From Allobosea sp. (GTDB lineage Bacteria; Pseudomonadota; Alphaproteobacteria; Rhizobiales; Beijerinckiaceae), in the NCBI GenBank assembly GCA_024231975.1, contig JAAEQB010000013.1, positions 62,001 to 126,000 of the forward strand: a stretch of 64,000 bases of DNA, given 5' to 3'. Below the pieces are notes generated by a model. It made no database searches and was not told the origin of the DNA. It saw nothing but the letters and a program-made list of their open reading frames with translations. Shown piece by piece: positions 7,479 to 15,715 of this stretch. The position numbers and the translations under genes were made by a program. Every line of letters begins with the position of its first letter. Positions within the stretch are counted from its first letter, which is position 1.

Positions 7479-8720
7479 TTGAACCCGGTCGATCAGGCGG
7501 CTGTCGGCACCAGCTTTTCCCTGGCGAGCCTCACCTTCGTCGTGTTCGCCATCCTGGCGTGTACGGCAATTGCGCTGGCGCGCTCGAGTCTCGGCGCGTC
7601 TCGGGCGACGATTGCCGCCGCCAATATCGCTTTCCTCGGACTGATCGGTGGCAGCCTGCATGGCTGGACGATCCTTGCCTTGTTCATACACGCCGCTTAC
7701 GGCCTGACCATGCTGGTCCGGTTGCGCCCTGGCACCGTGACCAAGCGCCTTGCGATCGCTGGTATCGCCGCTGCCTGGGTCGCCCTGTTCGTCAACAAGA
7801 ACATGGACGTGTTCGGCCAGCTTGCGGCCTTTCGCTTCCTCGATGCCACCATCGTCGGCATGTCCTATCTCGCCTTCCGAGCCATTTCGGTAATGCAAGA
7901 GGCCGAGGATCTCGAAAATTTCAACTATATCGACTTCATCAACTACTTAATTTTCTTTCCGACGTTGCTGGCAGGGCCGATCGAACGCTACGAACCGTTC
8001 CAGAATGACCTCCGTTCGCCGCAGCGGGTGGACCCTGATATCGCACTCGACGCCGCCGTCCGGATTACCAGAGGCTATGTCAAGAAATTTGTCTTCGCCG
8101 ATAATCTGGCCCCGCTCGGTATATTCTCCTTCGGCTCGGAAGTGCAGAGCATCCACCCAGCCTTGCTCTGGCTCGGCGTGCTGGCCCAACTTGTCCTGAT
8201 CTATCTCGACTTCAGCGGCTATTGCGACATCATGATCGGCATCGCGCGCCTGCTGGGTTTCCGAATCCAGGAGAACTTCAACCGCCCCTATCTGGCGCGC
8301 AACATCCAGGATTTCTGGAACAGCTGGCATATGAGCTTGACGTTCTTCGTCAGGGACTACGTCTTCACCCCGATCTGCCGCGTCATTTTCTGGCACATTC
8401 CCAAGAAACGCCAGTTCCCTTACATCACCGCAGCTTATTTCGTCACGATGCTGGTCATTGCGCTCTGGCACAAGCTCAGCATCGGCTTCCTGCTGTTCGG
8501 CATCATGCACGGCCTCGCGCTGACCTATATCCAGCTTAAGCGCAAATACCTGGACAGGGCCGCCTTCGCCCGCCGACCGCTCGGCGCACTGATGCTCAAG
8601 CCGCCCGTTCCAGTCGCGATCATGTTGACCTGGACCTTCTTTGCCCTCTCGACGGTGGTCTGGTTCTTCCCGGTCGAAACGACCTTGACGATCTTTCGCC
8701 GCATGGCACTGATGGGGTGA
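7479..8720 (+). CDS. MBOAT-family membrane-bound O-acyltransferase (DltB/AlgI-like)
   Basis: 413 aa from TTG 7479 (GGAAG upstream; an earlier frame start would overlap the ACP). About ten hydrophobic segments. MBOAT hallmarks are LLAGPIERYEPF, the YLDFSGYCDIMIGIARLLGF block, NFNRPYLARNIQDFWNSWHMSL, ALWHKLSIGF and the catalytic-His segment FGIMHGLAL. Such proteins move an acyl group from a cytoplasmic thioester across the membrane for esterification of envelope polymers. Its C-terminus (FRRMALMG) lacks an acyl-shuttle hexapeptide; instead a microprotein carrying one starts 4 nt after the stop codon. Confidence 0.9.
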   Translation: MNPVDQAAVGTSFSLASLTFVVFAILACTAIALARSSLGASRATIAAANIAFLGLIGGSLHGWTILALFIHAAYGLTMLVRLRPGTVTKRLAIAGIAAAWVALFVNKNMDVFGQLAAFRFLDATIVGMSYLAFRAISVMQEAEDLENFNYIDFINYLIFFPTLLAGPIERYEPFQNDLRSPQRVDPDIALDAAVRITRGYVKKFVFADNLAPLGIFSFGSEVQSIHPALLWLGVLAQLVLIYLDFSGYCDIMIGIARLLGFRIQENFNRPYLARNIQDFWNSWHMSLTFFVRDYVFTPICRVIFWHIPKKRQFPYITAAYFVTMLVIALWHKLSIGFLLFGIMHGLALTYIQLKRKYLDRAAFARRPLGALMLKPPVPVAIMLTWTFFALSTVVWFFPVETTLTIFRRMALMG

Positions 8721-8724
8721 AATC

Positions 8725-8832
8725 GTGACGCGCGGACGCTTGTACAGGACGCTTCTTCTCGTACTCGGTCTCGGACTGATCTATCTGTTCGCCAATGGCG
8801 GGCAGACGGCTTTCGTCTACCAGAATTTCTGA
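8725..8832 (+). CDS. DltX-like membrane microprotein with C-terminal FVYQNF acyl-shuttle motif
   Basis: 35 aa from GTG 8725, 4 nt after the MBOAT stop. It has a basic N-terminus (TRGRLYR), one hydrophobic helix (about residues 9-22), a short polar stretch and the terminal hexapeptide FVYQNF. The positive-inside rule puts the C-terminus in the periplasm. In the Dlt pathway the microprotein DltX ends in a similar F-x-Y-x-x-F hexapeptide whose tyrosine accepts the acyl group from the MBOAT. Adjacency, topology and motif together support this role. Too short for most gene callers. Confidence 0.75.
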   Translation: MTRGRLYRTLLLVLGLGLIYLFANGGQTAFVYQNF

Positions 8833-8869
8833 GTGCGACCCGCGCGCCCTTGCCGCCCTCGACTACGAC

Positions 8870-9994
8870 TCATTGCGCGATCAGTGCCTCGGCTCGCGGA
8901 CCGATCTGCCCAGTGAGCATCCGGTAGCCTTCCTCAGTCAGGTGGACATGATCGAGGAAGTTTTCCGGCCGAAAAATGTCCTGAGGGCCGATATAGGCGG
9001 AGTTGGGCGGAAGCCGCGAGGTGACGATCTGGGCGAGCTCACTGCGCAGAGCCTTTGCTTTGTCGGCATCCATCAAGTCGGCGAGCACATCGGGATTTTC
9101 GGTCGCGTAGAACACGAGCGTCTTCTGGCCGGCTTTGCTCAAATACTGCAGCGTTCGCTCGATGGCCTGGCGCTGGGGATTGTCGGCCGCAAGATCGATG
9201 CCGTCATAGCGGGCTCGGGCCCGCATCAGCAGGACGATGTCGTCAAACGCGCCGTCCGCCTGGGGCGCCGCAGCGAAACGGCCGGTCTTGAGCCAGTTAT
9301 CGAGTTGCCCACGAAGCGCGAGCACGAGCTTTCCGGGCTCGCCGTCGAACAGCACGGAACGGACGATGTCTCGAAGCCGATAGAGCAGCCAGTCGTTGAC
9401 GGCGATGTCGTGCAAGCGACCGTCGACATCGGCGCTGCCCGCTGCCGCGGCATAGCGCCCCTCCGGCGTCAGGCGCATGGACGTGAGCCAAGGCCGCGTC
9501 TGTTGCTGATCCTGGGCATCGAAATCGCGGGAGAAGGCCCGCAGGCTGACATCGAGCACGACGAGATCGGGCTTCAGCGGAGCGATGATCCGTACGAGTT
9601 GGTCGAGATCTGTCGGCAGCACGCCGTTCATGCCCAGATTGATGGCCATGACCGGTCGGTCTGGAAAACGCTGTCTCAAAAACTGCTGCAGTTGTGCGTC
9701 GAGCGTGTGCTTCTGCCAATCATGATCGCCATGGTCGCGCATGGTCCGACCGAAGACGAGTGAATCGCCGAGCAGAACAACCCGGATACCGCGAAAACCA
9801 CGGACCTCGTCGAGCTTGGCATAAAGCGTCGCGGGAGACTGGATATCGACGACGCGTTGCAGAGCGCCGCTGCCGGGCACAAGCACGCGCAGCAATACAT
9901 CGACCAGGACCAAGGACAAGATCGCCATGGCGACGAGGATGAAAGGCCACCTCGGAACACCGCTCTTTCTTACGATGGTCGATGACTCCGCCAT
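8870..9994 (-). CDS. Membrane-anchored SGNH/GDSL-fold acyltransferase or esterase (DltD/AlgJ-like role)
   Basis: 374 aa. One N-terminal transmembrane helix (about residues 15-37), the rest periplasmic. SGNH blocks are visible: I, VVLLGDSLVFG (nucleophile Ser); II/III, AINLGMNGVLPTD; V, DHVHLTEEGY (Asp and His of the triad near the C-terminus). Convergent with the MBOAT operon (37-bp gap to the microprotein). By analogy with DltD, AlgJ or PatB it would take the acyl group from the shuttle tyrosine and place it on a polysaccharide. Catalytic residues look intact. Function by context is inference. Confidence 0.75.
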   Translation of the reverse strand: MAESSTIVRKSGVPRWPFILVAMAILSLVLVDVLLRVLVPGSGALQRVVDIQSPATLYAKLDEVRGFRGIRVVLLGDSLVFGRTMRDHGDHDWQKHTLDAQLQQFLRQRFPDRPVMAINLGMNGVLPTDLDQLVRIIAPLKPDLVVLDVSLRAFSRDFDAQDQQQTRPWLTSMRLTPEGRYAAAAGSADVDGRLHDIAVNDWLLYRLRDIVRSVLFDGEPGKLVLALRGQLDNWLKTGRFAAAPQADGAFDDIVLLMRARARYDGIDLAADNPQRQAIERTLQYLSKAGQKTLVFYATENPDVLADLMDADKAKALRSELAQIVTSRLPPNSAYIGPQDIFRPENFLDHVHLTEEGYRMLTGQIGPRAEALIAQ

Positions 9995-10234
9995 ATTCCC
10001 CCTGCTCCGGCCGTCGGTTGCAGCATCGCCGTCGAGCGAGGCGACGGTGCTCTATCTTTCATCGTTCGCGTTTCCGTCAACAATGGCACGACGCCGGATC
10101 AGAGTCGGTTGAACGGGCAGAGCAACGCTGATCGGTTGCTTATCACAGTTCTGTTGCGTATGGCTGCGCCCATGCTGATGGTGCCGGGCTAAAATGGCAC
10201 CTTTCCCTTTGGCGACCCTGGAGTGGCCTGGATT

Positions 10235-10741
10235 ATGAAACGATCTGAGGGAAGAACAGAGAAGTCTGCGACCCTTCGACACCGCGCCGCGCGCGGCTTG
10301 CGAACCTTTCGCATATTGCCGGCTCTTCTCCCGCTCGTCACGAGCACGCCTCTGCTGCTCTCACACGCCTACGCAGCGGAAGACGCGCCTCTGACTTTGG
10401 ATAAACGCAATGTCGTGGCGGCTCCACGCAGCGGCAAGATCGTAATGCTGCTCGCATTGCAGGAACATCGTGAAAAACTGCGCGGACTGCCCCAGGCAGA
10501 TGCCGAGCGCCTTCTTGGCGAGACGGCGAAGCGCTACCTGACCGAAACCTTCAACAACGAGCGCTATCGCCAGGGCTTCGACAATGCCGATGTCATTTTT
10601 GCCTTCGTCGACAACATGGATGAGTACAACAGACCCAATTTCGGCGGCATGAAGCGGGTTGGCACCGCCACCTTCCAGCGCGAAGCAGGCTCGCTGAAAC
10701 AACTGAGCCTGCAAATCGACATCAACGCTCTGAAGCAATAG
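10235..10741 (+). CDS. Exported protein of unknown function
   Basis: 168 aa from ATG 10235 (GGAG at 10220; a GTG at 10223 is possible). The N-terminus is basic, with a hydrophobic stretch and a likely signal peptidase I site after SHAYA. The mature part (about 120 aa) contains KIVMLLALQEHREKLRGL and RQGFDNADVIFAFVDNMDEYNRPNF; no family was recognised. It is divergent from the SGNH gene and 98 bp upstream of the next exported SGNH protein, so probably part of the same surface-modification locus. Confidence 0.6.
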   Translation: MKRSEGRTEKSATLRHRAARGLRTFRILPALLPLVTSTPLLLSHAYAAEDAPLTLDKRNVVAAPRSGKIVMLLALQEHREKLRGLPQADAERLLGETAKRYLTETFNNERYRQGFDNADVIFAFVDNMDEYNRPNFGGMKRVGTATFQREAGSLKQLSLQIDINALKQ

Positions 10742-10839
10742 CCGCTTGCAAGCGGCAACCGATACCGCAGGCGCGGCCGTGCCACGAAGCTTGCGCTTGC
10801 TGCCCGCGATTGGCTCCACCTGACAGTCTGGAACAGGAT

Positions 10840-13020
10840 ATGCGAGTAGCCCAGTTTTCGCCGCGCGTCCTTGCTTTCCTACTGGCCGCCTGTCTGGTGG
10901 GCATCACCTTTGTGGCCGCGCTCACCTTCATCGACCATAAGCGCCTGCGGCAAATGTCGAGGTTGCTCAAACACGTCGTCGTGATGCAGGCCGCAACTCC
11001 CACGGCCCCGCCCGCACCACAGGTCTCGCAGCCGGGCTCACAGGTCTCGCCTCCCGTCGCCACCCTCGCATCTTTGCCCTTGGCGCCGCTATCGGAAACC
11101 GCGGTCCGCCTCAAGAGCTGGGCCATGATCGATGGTGTCGACATCTATCAGAAGGCCGGTCTGGTTGAGGTCTATGGCGGCACCCTCGCGCAGACCCGCA
11201 CCGGCCCGGTTTCGGTCACCTCGGCCACCCTGACGTCCGAGACGAGCCGGGCCTGGCTCGCCTGGACGCCCGATCATGTGCCCGTCATCGACGCCGAGCA
11301 TCTCGTTGTCGAACTGGATCCCGACATGGCTCTGTCGGGCACGATGACCGTCGGCGTGACCTTCAGCACAGGTGCCGCGCTCTCCTGGACCGCAACGCTG
11401 GGGCAGCAGGAGAAACCGGCCGCGGACAATGGCGACGCAAAATCGGTTGAGCCAACGGTTCCCGGTGATCTCGCAGCGATCCTTGCCAAGGAGACGCCTG
11501 TCTCGCCGATGATTCAGGCCGGGCCCGGCCGCTTCTTCGCTCCGGCACCAGACGCGATCAAAGCGATTCTTCAGCGCGGCGATGCCTCGCCGGTCCGGCT
11601 GAAATCCTGGGTAGTCACCGTGCAGGGCCCAGCCCCGGCTGCAATCCGTCTGCGCTCGGTCGCATTCGTCGACAATCGGGCGCCATTATTCGAGACGCAG
11701 CGTACCACCGCCCTCGCCGGGCAGGTCATGGATGTCCAGATCGAGCCCGGCCAGACGATCCGATTGCTTGGCGAAGGCGCCAAGGAATGGGCCACCGAGC
11801 TGGCGCTGGACGGCTCCTTCCGTTTCTCGGAGATACCGACGGATCAGGCTGTATCCCTGCGTTTCCGCTACAAGGGACGCGACTATTATGCGGCGCAGGG
11901 ACGCTGGTTCAAGACGACATCCGGCACGATACCGGTCTTCGTGCGCGTGCTCCCGGAGTTCAGCAACCCCGAGGGCAAGGCGCCGGATCCCAAGACTGCC
12001 GACGTCAAAATTGAATATGATCAGGAAGGCGACGTTCTGACCACCTTCCGCTACGCTAAACATCGCCGGACCTATTGGCCAGGTGGAGGCACAGCGCCTC
12101 AGGAATTCGCCGGCCGCAGCTTTGCCAACAATTTCGGCCAGCTCGACCGCGACAGGAGCCTCGACAACCCCGATCGCTGTCTGCGCATCTTCGTCGTCGG
12201 TGCAAGCGACTTGAATGCGCTCCAGGTCAAGCCGGGCGAGAAGTTCAATATCGTGCTTGAATCCGAACTCGGGAGACGGTTGGGACGTTGCGTCGAGGTC
12301 GCTTCAGCCGGTCGCGACAATGGCGATATCGCGGCCAATTATCGCGTAATCCGCGATTATGGGATGAAGCTCCGGCCTGACGTGGTGCTGATTGACCATA
12401 TGGCCGCCCTCGCAGCCCAGATGGAGCCGACCTTGCTCAAGCGGACGCTGGGTTGGAGCTACGAACATAACGTCCTCGACAACTTCTTCTTCGACGAGGC
12501 CGGAAAGCTGACCTTCCGCAGCTGGGATCCAAGCTGGGCTCTCGACGCCACTCCCGCGACCGGCGAGCCCCTTATTCCCAATCTCGGCCTGTTCGACAGC
12601 TTCAGCATCCCGATGCAGGACTTCGCCCCTGAAGCGAAGGCGTCATTCGACCTTTTCGCCGCGATCGCCCGCAAGCTGGCACAGGATTTTCCACAGTCGC
12701 GTTTCGCCCTGATTTCAGCACTGGACCAGTCGCGCTGCCATCGCGCCCTGAACTGCGACGGCACATTCGCAATGCCTGATGGCAGAACGGTGCGCAAAGG
12801 CGTGGTGCAGCTCATGGCCAACTTCTCCACGCTTTGCGAGAAGATCGGCATCGATTGCGTCCAAGCGCGTATTCCGGAAAAGCCGCAGCCGGACGAGCTG
12901 CTCAGTTACCCCTACGACTCCCACTACTCGATCCGTGGTCACCAGTGGCTCGCCGGTGAACTTGCCGAAGGCCTGTCCGGCATGCTCTTGCGCAAGCGCC
13001 CGGAGATCACCGGTCAATGA
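10840..13020 (+). CDS. Large membrane-anchored protein with C-terminal SGNH-like domain
   Basis: 726 aa from ATG 10840 (AGGA just upstream; TTG 10810 less likely). N-terminal helix about residues 8-28, a Pro/Ala-rich linker, then two beta-rich segments that both begin with a VRLKSW sequence (about residues 88 and 248), perhaps repeated carbohydrate-binding modules. The C-terminal half has SGNH features: CLRIFVVGASDLNAL (block I), VASAGRDNGDIAANY, and YDSHYSIRGHQWLA with the Asp-x-His pair. Domain order resembles AlgX-like polysaccharide O-acetyltransferases in the opposite order. Its stop overlaps the next start (ATGA), so the two are coupled. Confidence 0.65.
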   Translation: MRVAQFSPRVLAFLLAACLVGITFVAALTFIDHKRLRQMSRLLKHVVVMQAATPTAPPAPQVSQPGSQVSPPVATLASLPLAPLSETAVRLKSWAMIDGVDIYQKAGLVEVYGGTLAQTRTGPVSVTSATLTSETSRAWLAWTPDHVPVIDAEHLVVELDPDMALSGTMTVGVTFSTGAALSWTATLGQQEKPAADNGDAKSVEPTVPGDLAAILAKETPVSPMIQAGPGRFFAPAPDAIKAILQRGDASPVRLKSWVVTVQGPAPAAIRLRSVAFVDNRAPLFETQRTTALAGQVMDVQIEPGQTIRLLGEGAKEWATELALDGSFRFSEIPTDQAVSLRFRYKGRDYYAAQGRWFKTTSGTIPVFVRVLPEFSNPEGKAPDPKTADVKIEYDQEGDVLTTFRYAKHRRTYWPGGGTAPQEFAGRSFANNFGQLDRDRSLDNPDRCLRIFVVGASDLNALQVKPGEKFNIVLESELGRRLGRCVEVASAGRDNGDIAANYRVIRDYGMKLRPDVVLIDHMAALAAQMEPTLLKRTLGWSYEHNVLDNFFFDEAGKLTFRSWDPSWALDATPATGEPLIPNLGLFDSFSIPMQDFAPEAKASFDLFAAIARKLAQDFPQSRFALISALDQSRCHRALNCDGTFAMPDGRTVRKGVVQLMANFSTLCEKIGIDCVQARIPEKPQPDELLSYPYDSHYSIRGHQWLAGELAEGLSGMLLRKRPEITGQ

Positions 13021-15665
13021 ACTCCCGCAAATGGCTGCGAGCCGGCCTATGCTCGCTCGCCTTGCTCGCACCACCGCTCCAGGCAGCCGAATTGCGCCGG
13101 CTGCCTTACCCCTTCGGCCAGGTCATCAGCTTCGCAAGCGACATCGACTTCCAGACCCCCTGGCATGGCAGAGCGATTCACCGCTTCTTGAACGAGGAGC
13201 TCGGCCTGCCCATTTCCGACAGTCTCTGGGTTGCCAGCACCGGAGGCGGCGCGGATACCAGTGCGTTCTTCGGCTCGTTTCAACGCCTCAATGACAATCC
13301 GTCTCGCGTGGACGGCCACCCGACCTTCGGCCTTCTGCTGAGGGAATGGCATCGCGGCAACATCGATCATCTGCATTCGTGGACCGACGATCTCGTTCCG
13401 CAGTACCGCTACATGCTGCCGCAGCCGCAGCCGCTGCAAGCCGAGGCGACCAACTCGACGCCTTTGTCCGCTGCGCCCTGGGTCAGCGCCTTTGCCGGTG
13501 CGGACAAGCCCGGAGCGCGCGGCTACCAGCAGTTTCGGCTGTTGTTCGACCGACCTCCGCCTGCCGATCTCTCGGTCGAGATCGAGCGGGCCGATGGAAC
13601 ACGCCTGCGATTCTCCAGTGAACTGGCCGGCCGTTTCCGAACAACCGGCGATGGTACGCTCAAGATTCCCGCGACTGTGTCGCTGATACTGAACGAGACA
13701 TGGCCGGTCGGCGTCGCACGCGACGAGCGGCCATCGTTCAGTCCGTTGACCGCAGTACGTATTTGGGCGCCTTCTTGTGCATCGTCTTGCACGGCAAATC
13801 TGCTCGGCTTCGAGAACGACAACTTCAGCAGATGGTCCGTGCTGCGCCAGAAGAGCTTTCTGACGTTCTTCAACATTCGGCCTTCCTTGGTGACGCCGCA
13901 TGGCGGCCTTACTTACCACCCCAATTTCGAAGGCCCGGGAAAGCACTACGAACGCACGCTCAATATGGGAGCGGTAGGGAACGACCTGGTCAGGACCGAG
14001 TCGCCGGGCCTTGCCGGCCGGACCGGCTCGCATGGCTACTACGCCGATATCCTGCGGGAACTCGGCGTTCGGCAAGTCATGTCGATCTGGAACGGTGGTG
14101 CCAGCGAGTGGGGGGCTTTGAGCGGCATGGCTCCTCCCATGAGCTCGCTCCACCAGGGCTTCTATGCAGCCTCCCGGACGAATATGAGCTTTGGGACGAT
14201 CGACGAGCCGCCCGAAACGTCACAGGCGCGCCTCGTGGCATTGGAGCCTGCTGCGGCCGGTTTCGATATCTCGCCCTATGTTTGTACCACTGACCTCTAC
14301 TGCCGCGGCGGCGAGCAAGGCTCGACGGTTGGCGGCCTGATCGCTTTCGGCCGCGATCTGATCGGCAAGGGAATCTCGATCGAGCATCACTGGTACACCC
14401 ATTTCGGGACAACTCGAGCCGACCCGACCATCCGAACCACCAGTGAAACGCCATTCTCCGGCGCGACCATGGATGCGTTCCGAAAGCTCGCCGACGACTA
14501 CTACGATCGAAGCGGCACATTGCCGGAAAAGCGACGCGTCTGGACGCCGCCAAGCGCGGTCTGGTCGAACTACCGGCTCATGCGCGAGAAGCTCGCCGGG
14601 CACGTCTCGGTCGATGCCGCGACCTCCACGGTGAAGATCGCATCCTTCTTCGACGATGTGTTGAAGCAGCAGTTGCCGCAGCCCCAGACGGGCAGCCGCG
14701 ATCTGCATGGCATCACGGTCTACGTACCCGATGCCCGCCGGGCCAGCGTATTGCTGGACGGCATTCCGCTCGCCAGCTTCACTCGCAACCCCGCCGACGC
14801 CAGTGGTCGTGAATCGATCACCCTTGTCGACGACAACACCCCGACGACAATCTTCCACCGGCTCCCTCCAACTGCCTCTGGGACCGTGGATGTCGAGGAC
14901 GCGAACTACGAATGGCAGGCGGGCGATCGCCCCGACGCTCCTCCGGGCTATGTCCGCTTGACCGCCCGGCGGCCCATTGCGACGCTGACGCTGGCTCCGC
15001 GTGATCTGAAGCTCTGGAACACCACTCATCTCGGCTGGTCCTACCGAATTTACCGCCCCGACGGCGCCCAAGCAGTCGCCCGACTAGCGCTGACCTTCAC
15101 CATGCAGAACGGCGCGCGCGTCGGCATAGCGGAGGGCGCGCCCGGGCTTCCGCCCGGCGTCGATGCCGGGCGGACGATTCCACCTCATCAGGATCAGAAC
15201 TGGCAGAACATCACTGTCGCCCAGCACGACTTCAAATGGACCGATACAGCGCAGCACCGGCGGATCCTGCCGCTTGCCATAGGCCCGGTCGCAGCGATCG
15301 AAATACGATTGGACGGTGCCCAAGAGGGAGACGTCCTCGAAATCGGCTCGCTTCAAGCGCTGCGTCCCAGCGCGAACGGCATCGCGCAGGATGATAGCCT
15401 GCTTGCTGCCGGGCGTGTGCTGGGGGCACGGGGCATGCAGGAACAGGCTGTGCAGGTCACAGCGCAATTGCAAGACGGAACCGTCAAAGCAACTGCGACC
15501 GACCGCTTCGGCTATTACGCCTTCTCGGCGGTGCCGAAAGGATCGATCCTTCGGATCAGCGCCACGGGCAGCTCCGGCCCCTGCGCACCGGCACGAGGCC
15601 ACTTCGTGGAAATTCGCAAGAACGAGGCCGAGATCGACATCGACCTGGCCGAGTGTGGCCGATAG
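13017..15665 (+). CDS. Large secreted protein, probable NodB/deacetylase-like catalytic region plus C-terminal beta domain
   Basis: 882 aa with a signal peptide (cleavage near PLQAAE, residue 23). The segment VISFASDIDFQTP followed by FLNEELGLPISDSLW resembles the first strand and acidic pair of polysaccharide-deacetylase folds. His-containing loops TPHGGLTYHPN, GSHGYYADIL and EHHWYTHFG could complete a metal site, but the assignment is tentative. The last ~80 residues (VTAQLQDGTVKATATDRFGYYAF) look like a carboxypeptidase regulatory-like beta sandwich. Translationally coupled to the upstream SGNH protein. Likely processes or binds the exported polysaccharide. Confidence 0.55.
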   Translation: MNSRKWLRAGLCSLALLAPPLQAAELRRLPYPFGQVISFASDIDFQTPWHGRAIHRFLNEELGLPISDSLWVASTGGGADTSAFFGSFQRLNDNPSRVDGHPTFGLLLREWHRGNIDHLHSWTDDLVPQYRYMLPQPQPLQAEATNSTPLSAAPWVSAFAGADKPGARGYQQFRLLFDRPPPADLSVEIERADGTRLRFSSELAGRFRTTGDGTLKIPATVSLILNETWPVGVARDERPSFSPLTAVRIWAPSCASSCTANLLGFENDNFSRWSVLRQKSFLTFFNIRPSLVTPHGGLTYHPNFEGPGKHYERTLNMGAVGNDLVRTESPGLAGRTGSHGYYADILRELGVRQVMSIWNGGASEWGALSGMAPPMSSLHQGFYAASRTNMSFGTIDEPPETSQARLVALEPAAAGFDISPYVCTTDLYCRGGEQGSTVGGLIAFGRDLIGKGISIEHHWYTHFGTTRADPTIRTTSETPFSGATMDAFRKLADDYYDRSGTLPEKRRVWTPPSAVWSNYRLMREKLAGHVSVDAATSTVKIASFFDDVLKQQLPQPQTGSRDLHGITVYVPDARRASVLLDGIPLASFTRNPADASGRESITLVDDNTPTTIFHRLPPTASGTVDVEDANYEWQAGDRPDAPPGYVRLTARRPIATLTLAPRDLKLWNTTHLGWSYRIYRPDGAQAVARLALTFTMQNGARVGIAEGAPGLPPGVDAGRTIPPHQDQNWQNITVAQHDFKWTDTAQHRRILPLAIGPVAAIEIRLDGAQEGDVLEIGSLQALRPSANGIAQDDSLLAAGRVLGARGMQEQAVQVTAQLQDGTVKATATDRFGYYAFSAVPKGSILRISATGSSGPCAPARGHFVEIRKNEAEIDIDLAECGR

Positions 15666-15715
15666 GAACTTGCCCGACCTTGCTCAATTCGGCGCATCCC
15701 GACTTGAAACGCGCC

